Below are positions 24,163 through 32,724 of a DNA stretch of 64,000 bases, piece after piece. Under the pieces are notes generated by a model. The model saw nothing but the letters and a program-made list of their open reading frames with translations, had not been told where the DNA came from and did not search any database. The DNA comes from JAVBTT01 sp031556035 (lineage in GTDB: Bacteria; Bacillota; Clostridia; Oscillospirales; UBA929): assembly GCA_031556035.1 (NCBI GenBank), contig JAVBTT010000009.1, positions 18,020 to 82,019 on the forward strand, given 5' to 3'. Within the stretch, counting starts at the first letter, position 1; each line of letters begins with the position of its first letter. The translations under genes were made by a program, and so were the position numbers.

Positions 24163-24462
24163 GTGAGCGAGGAGATTTACGGGCAGGAGGGCGCGGAAGA
24201 TTTGCAGCAGGGACAGGCGCCGGATTCGGGAGAGATGGAGGCGCTGAGGGCGGAGCTGGACGCGATCAAGCTGGGCGCTAGGCCGGACTGCGCCAAAGAT
24301 GTTGTGACGCTGGCGGGAACCACCGGAAAGGCGACGAGGGAGAGCATCGGCGGGGTGCTGGCGAGGTATCCGCAGTTCAAGAACGCGCCGTTGCCCGGAG
24401 CGCCCAATCCGCCCGGCGCGGCGGAACCGGTGGACGCGTTTTTGACGGGGTTTCGGAGGTAG
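24163..24462 (+). CDS. Putative phage scaffold-like protein
   Basis: A 99-residue acidic, helix-rich protein (SEEIYGQEGAEDLQQ; GEMEALRAELDAIKLG) with a Pro/Gly-rich tail. It lies between portal and major capsid genes, where scaffolding proteins are normally encoded, but it is shorter than typical scaffolds and has no definite family motif. It starts at a GTG at 24163, 8 bp after GGAGGAGGTG. The middle segment (CAKDVVTLAGTTGKATRESIGGVLARYPQFK) resembles no enzyme I know. The assignment rests mainly on position. Confidence 0.5.
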   Translation: MSEEIYGQEGAEDLQQGQAPDSGEMEALRAELDAIKLGARPDCAKDVVTLAGTTGKATRESIGGVLARYPQFKNAPLPGAPNPPGAAEPVDAFLTGFRR

Positions 24463-24474
24463 GCAAACAACTAC

Positions 24475-24990
24475 TGTCCCCCTCCGTGAGGGGGATGTCG
24501 CCCGAAGGCGACAGGGGGAGTAATTGGGGACGACCACCCCGGCGGGGAGGGGAATGGAAACACCCGCCGTCTGCGGACGGCACCCTCTTTGCGAAAGAGG
24601 GCGGGGCGTGGGGGCAGGGATTGTGTTCGCGCGACCGCTCCCTCCGTCGCGGGAGGCGCGACACCTCCCTCGGGGAGGGAGGCGACCACCCCGGCGTTGC
24701 GACGCCACCCCTCCAGGGAGGGGAATGGAAACACCCGCCGCCTGAGGGCGGCACCCTCTTTGCGAAAGAGGGCGGGGCGCGGGGGCAGGGATTGTTTTCG
24801 CGCGACCGCTCCCTCCGTCGCGCGTTGCGCGACACCTCCCTCGGGGAGGGAGGCAACCACCCCGGCGTTGCGACGCCACCCCTCCAGGGAGGGGAATGGG
24901 AGTTTGTAGGGCGCGGCGGCCCTGACGCGCCGCGCACTGGGGGCGACCACCCCGGCGGCCTTGGGCCGCCACCCCTCCAGGGAGGGGAAT
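24475..24990. repeat. Repeat array between scaffold-like and capsid genes: C, D, A, B, D, A, B, D, F-like, D
   Basis: One of the two longest arrays. C (TGTCGCCCGAAGGCGACA, 24497), a D remnant, A (24582-24601), B, D (GGCGTTGCGACGCC), A (24753-24772), B, D, an F-like palindrome at about 24906-24936 and D. The D-A-B unit recurs as a higher-order repeat of about 170 bp. Confidence 0.85.
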
Positions 24991-25046
24991 GAGAATGTTC
25001 CCTGTCGGCGTTAATTACAAAAACATTACAAAGGAGAGAGATACAC

Positions 25047-25865
25047 ATGGCTATTGAATACGCGGTTAAATACGCGGCGGAGATCGACAAGAAATTCACG
25101 CTGGGCTGCCTGACCGCCTGCGCGGTCAACAGCGACTACGAGTTCGCGGGGGTGCGCACGGTCAAGGTCTACAACATCCCGACCGCGGCGATGAACAATT
25201 ACTCGCTGACAGGCTCGAGCCGCTACGGCGCTCCGGGCGAGCTCCAGAACACGGCGCAGGAGCTGACGCTTACGCGCGACAGGAGCTTCACGTTTACGAT
25301 CGACAAGCGCAGCGCGGGCGACACGATGGGCGCGATGAACGCCGGCAGCGCCCTCCAGCGCCAGCTCGACGAGGTGGTAATACCCGAGATCGATGTCTAC
25401 AGGCTGTCCGTCATGGCGGCAAACGCGGGCGGGAGCTCGGTCGGGGCGGTGAGCGCAAGCAACGCCTATACAGCGCTGCTGGACGCTTCGGTCTATCTGA
25501 CAGACCAGAAATGCCCGGTCGAGGGCAGGATCGCGTTCATCAGCCCGGCGTTCTTCAAGGCGATAAAGCTCGACCCGGCGTTTGTCAAGGTCGGGGAGAT
25601 CGGCCAGGAGCTGCTGGTCAGGGGCCAGGTGGGAATGGTGGACGGGATACGTCTGGTGCAGGCCCCGACAAGCTATCTGCCGGACAAGGTGGAGCTGCTG
25701 GTGACACATCCGGGCGCGACTGTCGGCGCTCAGAAGCTGGCCGAGTACAAGGTCCACGACAACCCGCCCGGCATCAACGGGGCCCTGGTCGAGGGGCGAG
25801 TGCTGTACGACGCGTTTGTGCTGACCAACAAAAAGGGCGCGATATATGTGAGGAAGAATTCTTAG
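25047..25865 (+). CDS. Phage major capsid protein
   Basis: A 272-residue coat protein: an N-terminal helix (YAVKYAAEIDKKFTLG), a central beta/alpha region with RSFTFTIDKRSAGDTMGAMNAGS and a long spine-like helix (LQRQLDEVVIPEIDVYRLSVMAANAG), then an AFFKAIKLDPAF and YKVHDNPPGINGALVEGRVLYDAFVL C-terminus common to Firmicutes phage capsids of HK97-like fold. It lacks a cleaved delta domain and no protease is encoded nearby. RBS AAAGGAGAG precedes the ATG. It is flanked on both sides by long repeat arrays, so its mRNA may be isolated from neighbouring segments. Confidence 0.85.
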   Translation: MAIEYAVKYAAEIDKKFTLGCLTACAVNSDYEFAGVRTVKVYNIPTAAMNNYSLTGSSRYGAPGELQNTAQELTLTRDRSFTFTIDKRSAGDTMGAMNAGSALQRQLDEVVIPEIDVYRLSVMAANAGGSSVGAVSASNAYTALLDASVYLTDQKCPVEGRIAFISPAFFKAIKLDPAFVKVGEIGQELLVRGQVGMVDGIRLVQAPTSYLPDKVELLVTHPGATVGAQKLAEYKVHDNPPGINGALVEGRVLYDAFVLTNKKGAIYVRKNS

Positions 25866-26385
25866 AAGAGCGGAGCGCAAGCGGGGGCGGGAGCTTGATG
25901 GGGGGGAAACACCCGCCGCCTGAGGGCGGCACCCTCTTTGCGAAAGAGGGCGGGGCGCGGGGGCAGGGCTTGTATTCGCCCAACCGCTCCCTCCGTCGCG
26001 CGTTGCGCGACACCTCCCTCGGGGAGGGAGGCAAACATCCCCTGTCCCCCTCCATGAGGGGGAATGGGAAACACCCGCCGTCTGCGGACGGCACCCTCTT
26101 TGCGAAAGAGGGCGGGGCGCGGGGGCAGGGCTTGTGTTTGCCCGACCGCTCCCTCTGTCGCGCGTTGCGCGACACCTCCCTCGGGGAGGGAGGCAAACAT
26201 CCCCATTCCCCCTCCAGGGAGGGGGAATGGGAAACACCCTCTCAGGCCTTGCGAGGCCAGCTCCCCCAAAGGGGGAGCCAAGGAGGACTCGACCTCTCCC
26301 TTTGGGAGAGGTGGCGCGAAGCGGCGGAGAGGACGACTACCCCGGCCCTGCGGGGCCACCCCTCCAGGGAGGGGAATGAGGGATA
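25866..26385. repeat. Repeat array after the capsid gene: G fragment, A, B, C fragment, A, B, E, D
   Basis: A G fragment begins at the base after the capsid stop (AGAAGAGCGGAGCGC). A units lie at 25931-25950 and 26093-26112, B units follow each, an E unit lies at about 26236-26330 and D at 26341-26380. Confidence 0.85.
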
Positions 26386-26417
26386 ACACACGGATACAAC
26401 GGCGAAGGGAGGCACAT

Positions 26418-26870
26418 ATGTCCCAGGAAATATTCGGATATCTGACGGAGCGGGGGGCGACCGAGCTGATACAGGCTCACATCCCCTGCGGAGAGAGGCG
26501 GCGCGAGAGATGGGAGGCGCTGGGGGAGGCAGACAGGGCGGCGCTGCTGAGGGCGGCGCTTGTCTCGGTCGAGGGCTTTAAATACGCGGGGAGGAGGCTG
26601 GACGAACGGCAGGAGCTGGCGTTTCCCAGAACCGGGAATCCAGAGATCCCGTTTAACGTGCCTCTGGCGCAGGCGTTTGAGGCCTGCTCGCTCGCGGTAT
26701 GCGGCGCGGAGGCGGCAAGCAGGGCCGCGCTGAGGGCGCAGGGGGTGGAGAGCTTTTCCGCCGGGAGCCTGCGCGAGGGCTATAAAAACGGCGGGAGGTC
26801 GGGGCCGGTGTCCCGCGAGGCGTGGATACTGCTGAGCGGGTTTTTCGCGGGGGTGAGCGGGCTTGATTGA
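26418..26870 (+). CDS. Putative head-tail connector protein
   Basis: A 150-residue protein that follows the capsid gene. It is mostly helical (RGATELIQAHIPCGERRRERWEALGEADRAALLRAALVSVEG) and ends with a hydrophobic ILLSGFFAGVSGLD. The first half resembles DnaT/gp6-type head-tail connector subunits that dock under the portal. The ATG at 26418 has AAGGGAGG upstream; the frame upstream is only repeat. It overlaps the next gene by 8 bp, so the two are translationally coupled. Family assignment is by position and secondary-structure pattern. Confidence 0.6.
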   Translation: MSQEIFGYLTERGATELIQAHIPCGERRRERWEALGEADRAALLRAALVSVEGFKYAGRRLDERQELAFPRTGNPEIPFNVPLAQAFEACSLAVCGAEAASRAALRAQGVESFSAGSLREGYKNGGRSGPVSREAWILLSGFFAGVSGLD

Positions 26871-27213
26871 CGCGTACTGCGGGACAAGGGCAGGCTGGCG
26901 GAGGCGGGTTGGGCCCTCGGACGAGGGGGTTCCAATATACGAGCCCGCGCCCCCGGGAAAGCCGGAGACGATCTGGATAAAGCTCACGCTGGGCGGGCGG
27001 CTTGTCCGCGACGCTCAAGGCGAGGAGCTGCTGAGCGAGACCGTGTTCTTGACGGAGTCCCCGGTCGAGCCTGGGGATATTGTTGAGCTGAGGGGGCGCG
27101 AGTGGCCGGTGCCGGCGGTGCAGCTCGTGCTTGCGCTGGACGGCGGGGAGCTGCACCGGGAGTGCAGGCTGTACTGGCAGCGCTCGGCGAGCGTGAAGGG
27201 TACGACGAGGTAG
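26863..27213 (+). CDS. Putative head-tail adaptor/head closure protein
   Basis: A 116-residue, beta-rich protein that starts at a TTG overlapping the connector stop. It contains LTLGGRLVRDAQGEELLSE and a PVEPGDIVELRGREWPV turn like the minor head closure proteins of siphophages, which plug the connector after packaging. No catalytic motif is present. The gene ends 3-4 bp before a repeat array. Confidence 0.55.
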   Translation: MIDAYCGTRAGWRRRVGPSDEGVPIYEPAPPGKPETIWIKLTLGGRLVRDAQGEELLSETVFLTESPVEPGDIVELRGREWPVPAVQLVLALDGGELHRECRLYWQRSASVKGTTR

Positions 27214-27216
27214 GCG

Positions 27217-27525
27217 CGACCACCTCCCTCGGAGAGGGAGGCGACCACCCCGGCGTTGCGACGCCACCCCTCCAGGGAGGGGAATGGAAACACCCGCCGT
27301 CTGCGGACGGCACCCTCTTTGCGAAAGAGGGCGGGGCGCGGGGGCAGGACTTGTATTCGCCCAACCGCTCCCTCCGTCGCGCATGGCGCGACACCTCCCT
27401 CGGGAAGGGAGGCAAACATCCCCTGTCCCCCTCGATGAGGGGGATGTCGCCCGAAGGCGACAGGGGGAGTATTTGGGGACGACCACCCCGGCCCTGCGGG
27501 GCCACCCCTCCAGGGAGGGGAATGT
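27217..27525. repeat. Repeat array: B half, D, A, B, C, D
   Basis: B second hairpin (27222-27241), D (GGCGTTGCGACGCC, 27251), A (27312-27331), B, C (TGTCGCCCGAAGGCGACA, about 27445) and D with a GCCCTGCGGGGC first hairpin. Confidence 0.85.
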
Positions 27526-27547
27526 GGGGGGACTAAGGGAGGATTAT

Positions 27548-27928
27548 ATGCAGAACATTTTGAGAGGGTTAAAGACATATTTGGGCGGAGGGTTTGGGGA
27601 GATATTCCTGGACTTCCTGCCGGACGCGCCGGATTGCTGCGCCGCGCTTTACATCAGGGACTCAAGTCCATGCCCGAACGGGGACGGCTCGCGCGGGCTG
27701 ACGCTGGAGGCACATGTCCGGGGACTGGAGCCGGGGGAGGCGCTGGGCCGGGCCGAGGCGATGATGGCGGCGCTGGACAGCGGGTATGACGAGGAGCCGG
27801 TTCCGGTTGACGGGGCGGCATGGGCCGTGATAAGGCCGTCGCGGGGCCCGCGCAAGCTCAAGGAGGACGGCTTCGGGCGGCTTGTGTACGGCTTTGAGTG
27901 CGCGGTCGGGACGCGCGGGGATTTGTAG
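27548..27928 (+). CDS. Phage minor capsid/tail-terminator-like protein
   Basis: A 126-residue protein resembling the minor capsid protein family that in Firmicutes phages lies before the major tail protein (tail-completion position). It contains FLPDAPDCCAALYIRDSSP, a pattern of a short beta strand with adjacent cysteines, and a VRGLEPGEALGRAEAMMAALDS helix. It begins at an ATG after AGGGAGGA. It is followed by a small F-type hairpin (27930-27948) and the tail gene. Confidence 0.6.
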   Translation: MQNILRGLKTYLGGGFGEIFLDFLPDAPDCCAALYIRDSSPCPNGDGSRGLTLEAHVRGLEPGEALGRAEAMMAALDSGYDEEPVPVDGAAWAVIRPSRGPRKLKEDGFGRLVYGFECAVGTRGDL

Positions 27929-27929
27929 A

Positions 27930-27948
27930 GGCGGATTCTATATCCGCC
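27930..27948. repeat. Single F-type hairpin
   Basis: GGCGGATTCTATATCCGCC directly after the minor capsid stop codon. Confidence 0.65.
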
Positions 27949-27969
27949 CAAAATATGGAGGTATGGTAT

Positions 27970-28428
27970 ATGGGAGCGGACGCGGCGCTGAAGGGCCTGC
28001 GGGCGGCGCGGCTCTGGCCGGTCGCGAGAAACGACAAAGGCGCATACGAGCTGGGCGCGGAAATCCCGCTGCCGGGCGCGGTGAGCCTTGCGATAAGGCC
28101 GAAACGGGCCGAGCGGGAGCTGATTATCGACGACGAGGCGGCTGAAAGAAGCCTTGAGTATATATATGACGAGCTGACGCTCACGCTTGGGGGGCTCGCG
28201 CCCGATGTCGAGGCGGCGCTGCGCGGGGAAACGCGGGAGCTCGCTCTCGGGTACGAGTGCCTGACTAACGCCGGGACATATCGTTCATACAGGTATCTGG
28301 CGGTGAGGCTTGTAAGCGTCGAGGCCGCGTTCGGAAAAAATCCCGGCGGCGCGGTGCGGTTGGATTACAGGCTTGTGTTCCGGGCGGGCGCGAGGAAGAG
28401 GGACGGGGCGGCTGTGTTGGTGGAGTAG
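27970..28428 (+). CDS. Putative major tail protein
   Basis: A 152-residue protein, predominantly beta, with the tail-tube-like segments AYELGAEIPLPGAVSLAIRPK and ELTLTLGGLAPDVEAAL, then a C-terminal VRLDYRLVFRAGARKRDG. Position and size fit a siphophage (phi13-type) tail tube subunit. The ATG at 27970 with GGAGGT 7 bp upstream is preferred over the ATG at 27955. After a repeat array, the next gene is a distal tail protein, so the tape measure gene and its chaperones that normally intervene are missing. Confidence 0.6.
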   Translation: MGADAALKGLRAARLWPVARNDKGAYELGAEIPLPGAVSLAIRPKRAERELIIDDEAAERSLEYIYDELTLTLGGLAPDVEAALRGETRELALGYECLTNAGTYRSYRYLAVRLVSVEAAFGKNPGGAVRLDYRLVFRAGARKRDGAAVLVE

Positions 28429-28830
28429 GGGCGACCACCCCGGCGGGGTTCTCCCTCCGTCGCGCATGGCGCGACACCACCCTCGGAGAGGGAGGCAAAC
28501 ATCCCCTGTCCCCCTCCATGAGGGGGATGTCGCCCGAAGGCGACAGGGGGAGTAATTGGGCGCGACCACCCCGGCGGGGAGGGGAATGGAAACACCCGCC
28601 GCCTGCGGACGGCACCCTCTTTGCGAAAGAGGGCGGGGCGCGGGGGCAGGGATTGTGTTCGCGCGACCGCTCCCTCCGTCGCGCATGGCGCGACACCTCC
28701 CTCGGGGAGGGAGGCAAACACTCCCTGCCCCCCTCCGTGAGGGGGATGTCGCCCGAAGGCGACAGGGGGAGTAATTGGGCGCGACCACCCCGGCCCTGCG
28801 GGGCCACCCCTCCAGGGAGGGGAATGGGGG
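28429..28830. repeat. Repeat array where a tape measure gene is expected: D half, B, C, D, A, B, C, D
   Basis: B near 28452, C (about 28510-28550), a D remnant, A (28614-28633), B, C and a complete D. The B-C-D order is used twice. No coding capacity for a tape measure protein is seen. Confidence 0.85.
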
Positions 28831-28864
28831 GGCGCCCAACAAATAAAAAAAGCGGGGTGATGGC

Positions 28865-29716
28865 TTGCAGACAATCACATACACAAGCGCCCGGGGGGAG
28901 ACGGTCACCTTCGGGATGAACCGGCCCTTTATACAGGGCCACATCGACGGGGCGGGCGAGCTCAAGGCCGAGGCGCGGCTCAGCCCCGCCGCAGGGCTGC
29001 ACGGAGCGCTGGACAGGGGGGCGAGGCTGCTGCCGAGGACAATATCCGTCCGGGGCGAGCTGATTGCGGACGGGGGCCGGGCGGAGCTCTACCGGCTGCG
29101 GGAGGAGCTGGCCGGGGCGCTCAATCCCGAGCTGGGCGGGTACATACTGTACACGAACGACCACGCGTCCCGCAGGATCGCGGCGAAGCCCTCCGGCCTG
29201 CCCGAATGGGGGGTCAGGCGCGGGGACAGTCTGCCGTTCACTGCGTCGTTTGTCTGCCCGTCGCCCTGGTGGGAGGACGCGGAGGAGACGGCGCTCGAGC
29301 TGGGGCACGGCGCGGGCGGGCTGCGCTTTCCGCTGCGGCTGCCGGCAGGGTTTTCGCGGGTTTGGCCGGAGAGATCCATAAACAACTCGGGCCACGCCGA
29401 GACGCCGGTTAAGATAAGCTTTTCCGGGCCGGCGGCCAACCCCGCGATAATCAACGAGACGACCGGGCGGAGGATCGCGGTCGGGCGCTCGCTTGGGGAG
29501 GGCGATACCCTGAGCATCGACACAGACCCGCGCTCTATGGGGGTCGCCATACTCTCCCCGGACGGGGACGCCGAGGACGCCACAAACTGGCTGAGCCTGG
29601 ACTCGTCTATGCTGACCCTTGTCCCGGGCGTCAACGTCCTGCGCTACTCGACCGGCAGCGACGCCGCCGACAACCGGCTTGTGATAAGGTTCCGCAGGCG
29701 CTGGGCGGGAGTGTAG
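28865..29716 (+). CDS. Phage distal tail protein (Dit, siphovirus tail component)
   Basis: A 283-residue protein of the Dit family, the hexameric hub at the tip of the tail tube. N-terminal half: a TYTSARGETVTFGMNRPFIQGHIDG start and LLPRTISVRGELIADGGRAELYRLREELAGALNPELGGYILYTN, the typical Dit ring fold. C-terminal half: a galectin-like beta domain (about 170-280) with INNSGHAETPVKISFSG. The start is a TTG at 28865 with only a moderate GGGGTGATGG site. It is the best-supported tail gene of the cluster. Confidence 0.8.
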   Translation: MQTITYTSARGETVTFGMNRPFIQGHIDGAGELKAEARLSPAAGLHGALDRGARLLPRTISVRGELIADGGRAELYRLREELAGALNPELGGYILYTNDHASRRIAAKPSGLPEWGVRRGDSLPFTASFVCPSPWWEDAEETALELGHGAGGLRFPLRLPAGFSRVWPERSINNSGHAETPVKISFSGPAANPAIINETTGRRIAVGRSLGEGDTLSIDTDPRSMGVAILSPDGDAEDATNWLSLDSSMLTLVPGVNVLRYSTGSDAADNRLVIRFRRRWAGV

Positions 29717-29718
29717 GC

Positions 29719-29760
29719 AGTTGACAGTTGACAATTGACAATTGACAATTGACAGTTAAA
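29719..29760. repeat. Heptamer tandem repeat (AATTGAC/AGTTGAC), six units
   Basis: Units AGTTGAC (2), AATTGAC (3) and AGTTAAA, starting 2 bp after the Dit stop. Same family as 24106-24133. Confidence 0.8.
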
Positions 29761-29828
29761 TAACGGGGGGACGGGGGATGTTGTCCCTCCGCAAAAGAAC
29801 GTGGACAGCTTAACGGGAGATTAAAATA

Positions 29829-30857
29829 ATGCAGGTGATTGTTTACGACGAGCTTTTCAACAGGGCGGGCTTTATCGCGGCGGCGGAGAGGGTGAGCATA
29901 ACGCGCAGGCTGTTCCGCCCGGGGGAGTTCGAGCTTATTATAAGCCCGGACGCGCCCTACGCGCATACCCTTGTCAGGGACAGCCTCATCATGCTGGACG
30001 GCGACGGGCGCAAATGCGGCTTTATCGAGCGTGCGGAGCGGTCGTACGGGCCGGAGGGCGAGAGGCTGCGGGTCTCGGGCCGGACGCCGGAGGGGCTGCT
30101 GGCGCGGCGGCTGTGCGTCCCGGAGCAGGTGACGGCGCAGTACCACCAGGGCTGGGACAGCGTTGAGGGCCCGGCCGAGACGGTCATGAAGCACTACGTG
30201 ACGCGCAACTGCGTGAGTCCGGACGATCCGGACAGGCTGTTTCCGGGCCTCTCGGTCGCGCCCGATTTGGGCCGGGGGCCTGTATTGCCCAGGCAGGCCC
30301 GGTTTGAGCCGGTGTCAAGCGTGCTGGAGGGGATGTTCGCGTACACCGGGATGGGCTACCGCGTCAGCTTCGAGCCGGAGAGCCGGGGGCTTGTGTTTGA
30401 CGTAATCGAGGGTCGGGATATGACCGCCGGGCAGGACGCGAACCCGCGGGTGGTTTTCGGCGCGGAGCGAGGAAACCTGTGCGGGGCAAGCTATATCGAG
30501 GACTGCCGGACTATGGCGACCATGGGCTACGCGGGGGGCAGGGGACAGGCCGAGTACCGGGTGATAGCGAGAGTGGGCGGCGGCAGCGGCTACAAGCGCC
30601 GCGAGACGTTTTTGAGCTGCGCCGGTGCCGAGACTGAGCAGCTCCCCGCGACAGGGCTGGCAAAGCTCGCGGCGCGGGGGGGCCGGGTGTCCCTGGCCGC
30701 CGAGGTCGTAAAAAGACCGGGGGGCTTTGAGTACGAGCTCGGCGACCGGGTGACTGTGCTGCCCGGGGGCGGGCGGGCTCTGGACGCGCGGATAACCGAG
30801 ATCACCGAGGAGAGCGGCCCGGACGGGGAAAGCGAGAGGCTTGTGTTTGCGGTGTAG
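29829..30857 (+). CDS. Tail-associated baseplate protein (ReqiPepy6 gp37-like)
   Basis: A 342-residue protein matching by pattern the gp37-like baseplate family that replaces the N-terminal Tal domain in many Firmicutes phages. Marks: YDELFNRAGFIAAAERVSITRRLFRPGEFEL at the start (shown in two parts: YDELFNRAGF, SITRRLFRPGEFEL), DSLIMLDGDGRKCGFIERAE and the C-terminal EYELGDRVTVLPGG with ITEITEE. It forms the tip below Dit. It follows Dit after the heptamer repeat, with a weak GGGAG ribosome binding site. Confidence 0.7.
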   Translation: MQVIVYDELFNRAGFIAAAERVSITRRLFRPGEFELIISPDAPYAHTLVRDSLIMLDGDGRKCGFIERAERSYGPEGERLRVSGRTPEGLLARRLCVPEQVTAQYHQGWDSVEGPAETVMKHYVTRNCVSPDDPDRLFPGLSVAPDLGRGPVLPRQARFEPVSSVLEGMFAYTGMGYRVSFEPESRGLVFDVIEGRDMTAGQDANPRVVFGAERGNLCGASYIEDCRTMATMGYAGGRGQAEYRVIARVGGGSGYKRRETFLSCAGAETEQLPATGLAKLAARGGRVSLAAEVVKRPGGFEYELGDRVTVLPGGGRALDARITEITEESGPDGESERLVFAV

Positions 30858-31128
30858 GGGGGAAACACCCGCCCCCTGCGGGGGGCACCCTCTTTGCGAA
30901 AGAGGGCGATTGGGAATCGCCACTGTCGCCGCCTTTCCCCATCGCGCATCGGTCCCCCTCCTGGAGGGGGATGTCGCCCGAAGGCGACAGGGGGAGCAAT
31001 TGGGGAGGCGGCCACCCCGGCGGCCACGGGCCGCCACCCCTCCAGGGAGGGGAAAGGGGAAACACCCGCCCCCTGCGGGGGGCACCCTCTTTGCGAAAGA
31101 GGGCGATTGGGAATCGCCTCTACAAAAG
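30858..31128. repeat. Repeat array: A-F, C, D, A-F
   Basis: A-type units (first hairpin GCCCCCTGCGGGGGGC) at 30887-30906 and 31084-31103, each fused to a GGCGATTGGGAATCGCC hairpin, flank a C unit (GGAGGGGGATGTCGCCC region, 30963-30995) and a D unit. Confidence 0.85.
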
Positions 31129-31167
31129 AGGATAGAATTGGCACAATCTTATACGGGAGGTTTTATA

Positions 31168-32211
31168 ATGCGTTCAATGTTTTTCAACAGCACGGAGGCC
31201 GACCCGCGCGAGTACGACGCGGCGCAGTTCGCGGGCTATTTCGGAGCGTTTATTGGCTCGGGGGTGTTCGGCTCCAGTCCGGACGCACTGAGTGTCTCGC
31301 CCGGGGAGGGGCTGAGCGTGACGATCGCACCGGGCAGGGTCTATATAAACGGCTATATGGGTATCGGCGACGAGCCCGAGGCGCTGGCGCTGCCCGGCTT
31401 CGGAAAGCACAGCGTCGCGCTCAGGCTGGATTTGAGCTCGGAGCGCCGCAGGATATACCCCATCGTGCTGGCCGGGACGGACGCCTTCCCCGCCCCGGAG
31501 CGCGGGGGCAACGTCTACGACCTGGTGATCGCCCATGTCGAGGCGGCATCCGGCCCCGCAGTCACGGTGACCGACACCCGCGCGGACTACGGGCTGTGCG
31601 GCTTCGCGGCGTTTACCGGGCAGCCCGCGTACCAGCCCCCGGCGGATGTGCCCGCGCTCGTTTGGGACTACGCGCTGTTTCCGGACAGCCTCAGCGCAGC
31701 CCAGCGGGCGATGGTGGAGGGCTCGCCGTCCTACATGGGGCAGTACGAGGCGAGCAGGGTTTCAAGGGAGTTCAGGGCGTACACCGAGGCGGGGACGTAC
31801 ACTTATACGGCGCCCGGAACCGGGGCTTACATAATCGAGGTCGTCGGGGGCGGCGGCTGGGGGCAGTACGGCGGCTATGGCGGCGGCTACGCCAAAAAGC
31901 TGGTGCGGCTCCTCAGGGGGCAGCAGGTCACGGTGACGGTCGGGGCGGGAGGCTACCAGGGCAACGGGAGCGGGGGCGCGTCCAGCTTCGGGGCGTTTGT
32001 GTCCGCGTCCGGCGGCGGAAGCGGCGGAGGCGGGATCGGCGGCGAGCTCAATATCGCGGGCGGCGGCTCCGGGGGGCCGTCCGGAAATTTTGCCTATGTC
32101 AGCGGCGCGAGCTGGATGTCCACCTACGGCGGCGCGTGGTCGTCGGGCTTCGGCTGCGGCGCGGCGTACAACGACAGAGGCACCTGCGGCTGCGTGATTG
32201 TGGCGAGGTAG
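31168..32211 (+). CDS. Baseplate/tail fibre protein with glycine-rich C-terminal tip
   Basis: A 347-residue protein. The N-terminal about 200 residues resemble lower-baseplate proteins (FFNSTEADPREYDAAQFAGYFG; SVTIAPGRVYINGYMGIGDE; YDLVIAHVEAASG). The C-terminal 130 residues are a glycine-rich domain (EVVGGGGWGQYGGYGGGYAK, then repeated GGGSGGGG) like the receptor-binding tips of some phages. It probably contacts the host envelope. The ATG at 31168 follows ACGGGAGG. A G fragment begins right after the stop. Confidence 0.7.
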   Translation: MRSMFFNSTEADPREYDAAQFAGYFGAFIGSGVFGSSPDALSVSPGEGLSVTIAPGRVYINGYMGIGDEPEALALPGFGKHSVALRLDLSSERRRIYPIVLAGTDAFPAPERGGNVYDLVIAHVEAASGPAVTVTDTRADYGLCGFAAFTGQPAYQPPADVPALVWDYALFPDSLSAAQRAMVEGSPSYMGQYEASRVSREFRAYTEAGTYTYTAPGTGAYIIEVVGGGGWGQYGGYGGGYAKKLVRLLRGQQVTVTVGAGGYQGNGSGGASSFGAFVSASGGGSGGGGIGGELNIAGGGSGGPSGNFAYVSGASWMSTYGGAWSSGFGCGAAYNDRGTCGCVIVAR

Positions 32212-32460
32212 AAGAGCGGAGCCGGGCGGGAGCTTGACAGGGCGCGGCCACCCCGGCGTTGCGACGCCACCCCTCCAGGGAGGGGAATGGGGAAACACCC
32301 GCCCCCTGCGGGGGCACCCTCTTTGCGAAAGAGGGCGATTGGGAATCGCCCCTGTCGCCGCCTTTCCCCATCGCGCCTCTGTCCCCCTCATGGAGGGGGA
32401 TGTCGCCCGAAGGCGTCAGGGGGAGAGGGAGGCGACCACCCCGGCGTATTCTTGCGAGGC
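32212..32460. repeat. Repeat array: G fragment, D, A-F, C, D fragment
   Basis: A G fragment from 32212, D (GGCGTTGCGACGCC, 32254), A (32316-32335) joined to an F hairpin, then C (TGTCGCCCGAAGGCG) and a partial D. Confidence 0.8.
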
Positions 32461-32491
32461 GATCCGCGCATAATAAGCGTGAGGTGATATC

Positions 32492-32650
32492 ATGCCAAAG
32501 GACAGTCAGATCGATCCCAAGCCGGTCAGGGAGAAAAAGGCCCAGGGCGGCCCCACCCACGCCGGCAGCGCCCTGGACGGAGAGGGGCGCAACGCGAAAA
32601 AGCAGTCCGGCTCCCGGGATCAGGCCGGGGACGACAAGAAGCGCGGCTGA
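32492..32650 (+). CDS. Small hydrophilic protein of the particle cluster
   Basis: A 52-residue, strongly charged, Lys/Asp/Gly-rich protein without hydrophobic core, beginning MPKDSQIDPKPVREKKAQGG. It has its own ribosome binding site (GAGGTGAT) and a GC-rich hairpin just downstream, which supports a real small gene. It is too polar to be a holin. Function unknown. Confidence 0.5.
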   Translation: MPKDSQIDPKPVREKKAQGGPTHAGSALDGEGRNAKKQSGSRDQAGDDKKRG

Positions 32651-32665
32651 TACGCGGATCATTAC

Positions 32666-32693
32666 GGGGCCCCCGCCAAACGGCGGGGGCCCC
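32666..32693 (+). terminator. GC-rich hairpin after the 52-residue gene
   Basis: GGGGCCCCCGCC, loop AAAC, GGCGGGGGCCCC: a perfect 12-bp stem. Only a weak T run follows, so it may terminate partially or protect upstream mRNA. Confidence 0.6.
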
Positions 32694-32724
32694 GCTATTC
32701 CATAAACGAAAGAGAGGACGCGAA

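Noticed and set aside
24486..24992. A 168-codon plus-strand frame and overlapping minus-strand frames up to 250 codons
   Set aside because: They consist wholly of repeat modules. Similar peptides arise in every array because the palindromes lack stops in several frames.
28429..28864. A remnant of a tape measure gene
   Set aside because: The region is fully explained by B, C, D and A modules, and no helical repeat protein can be read in any frame.
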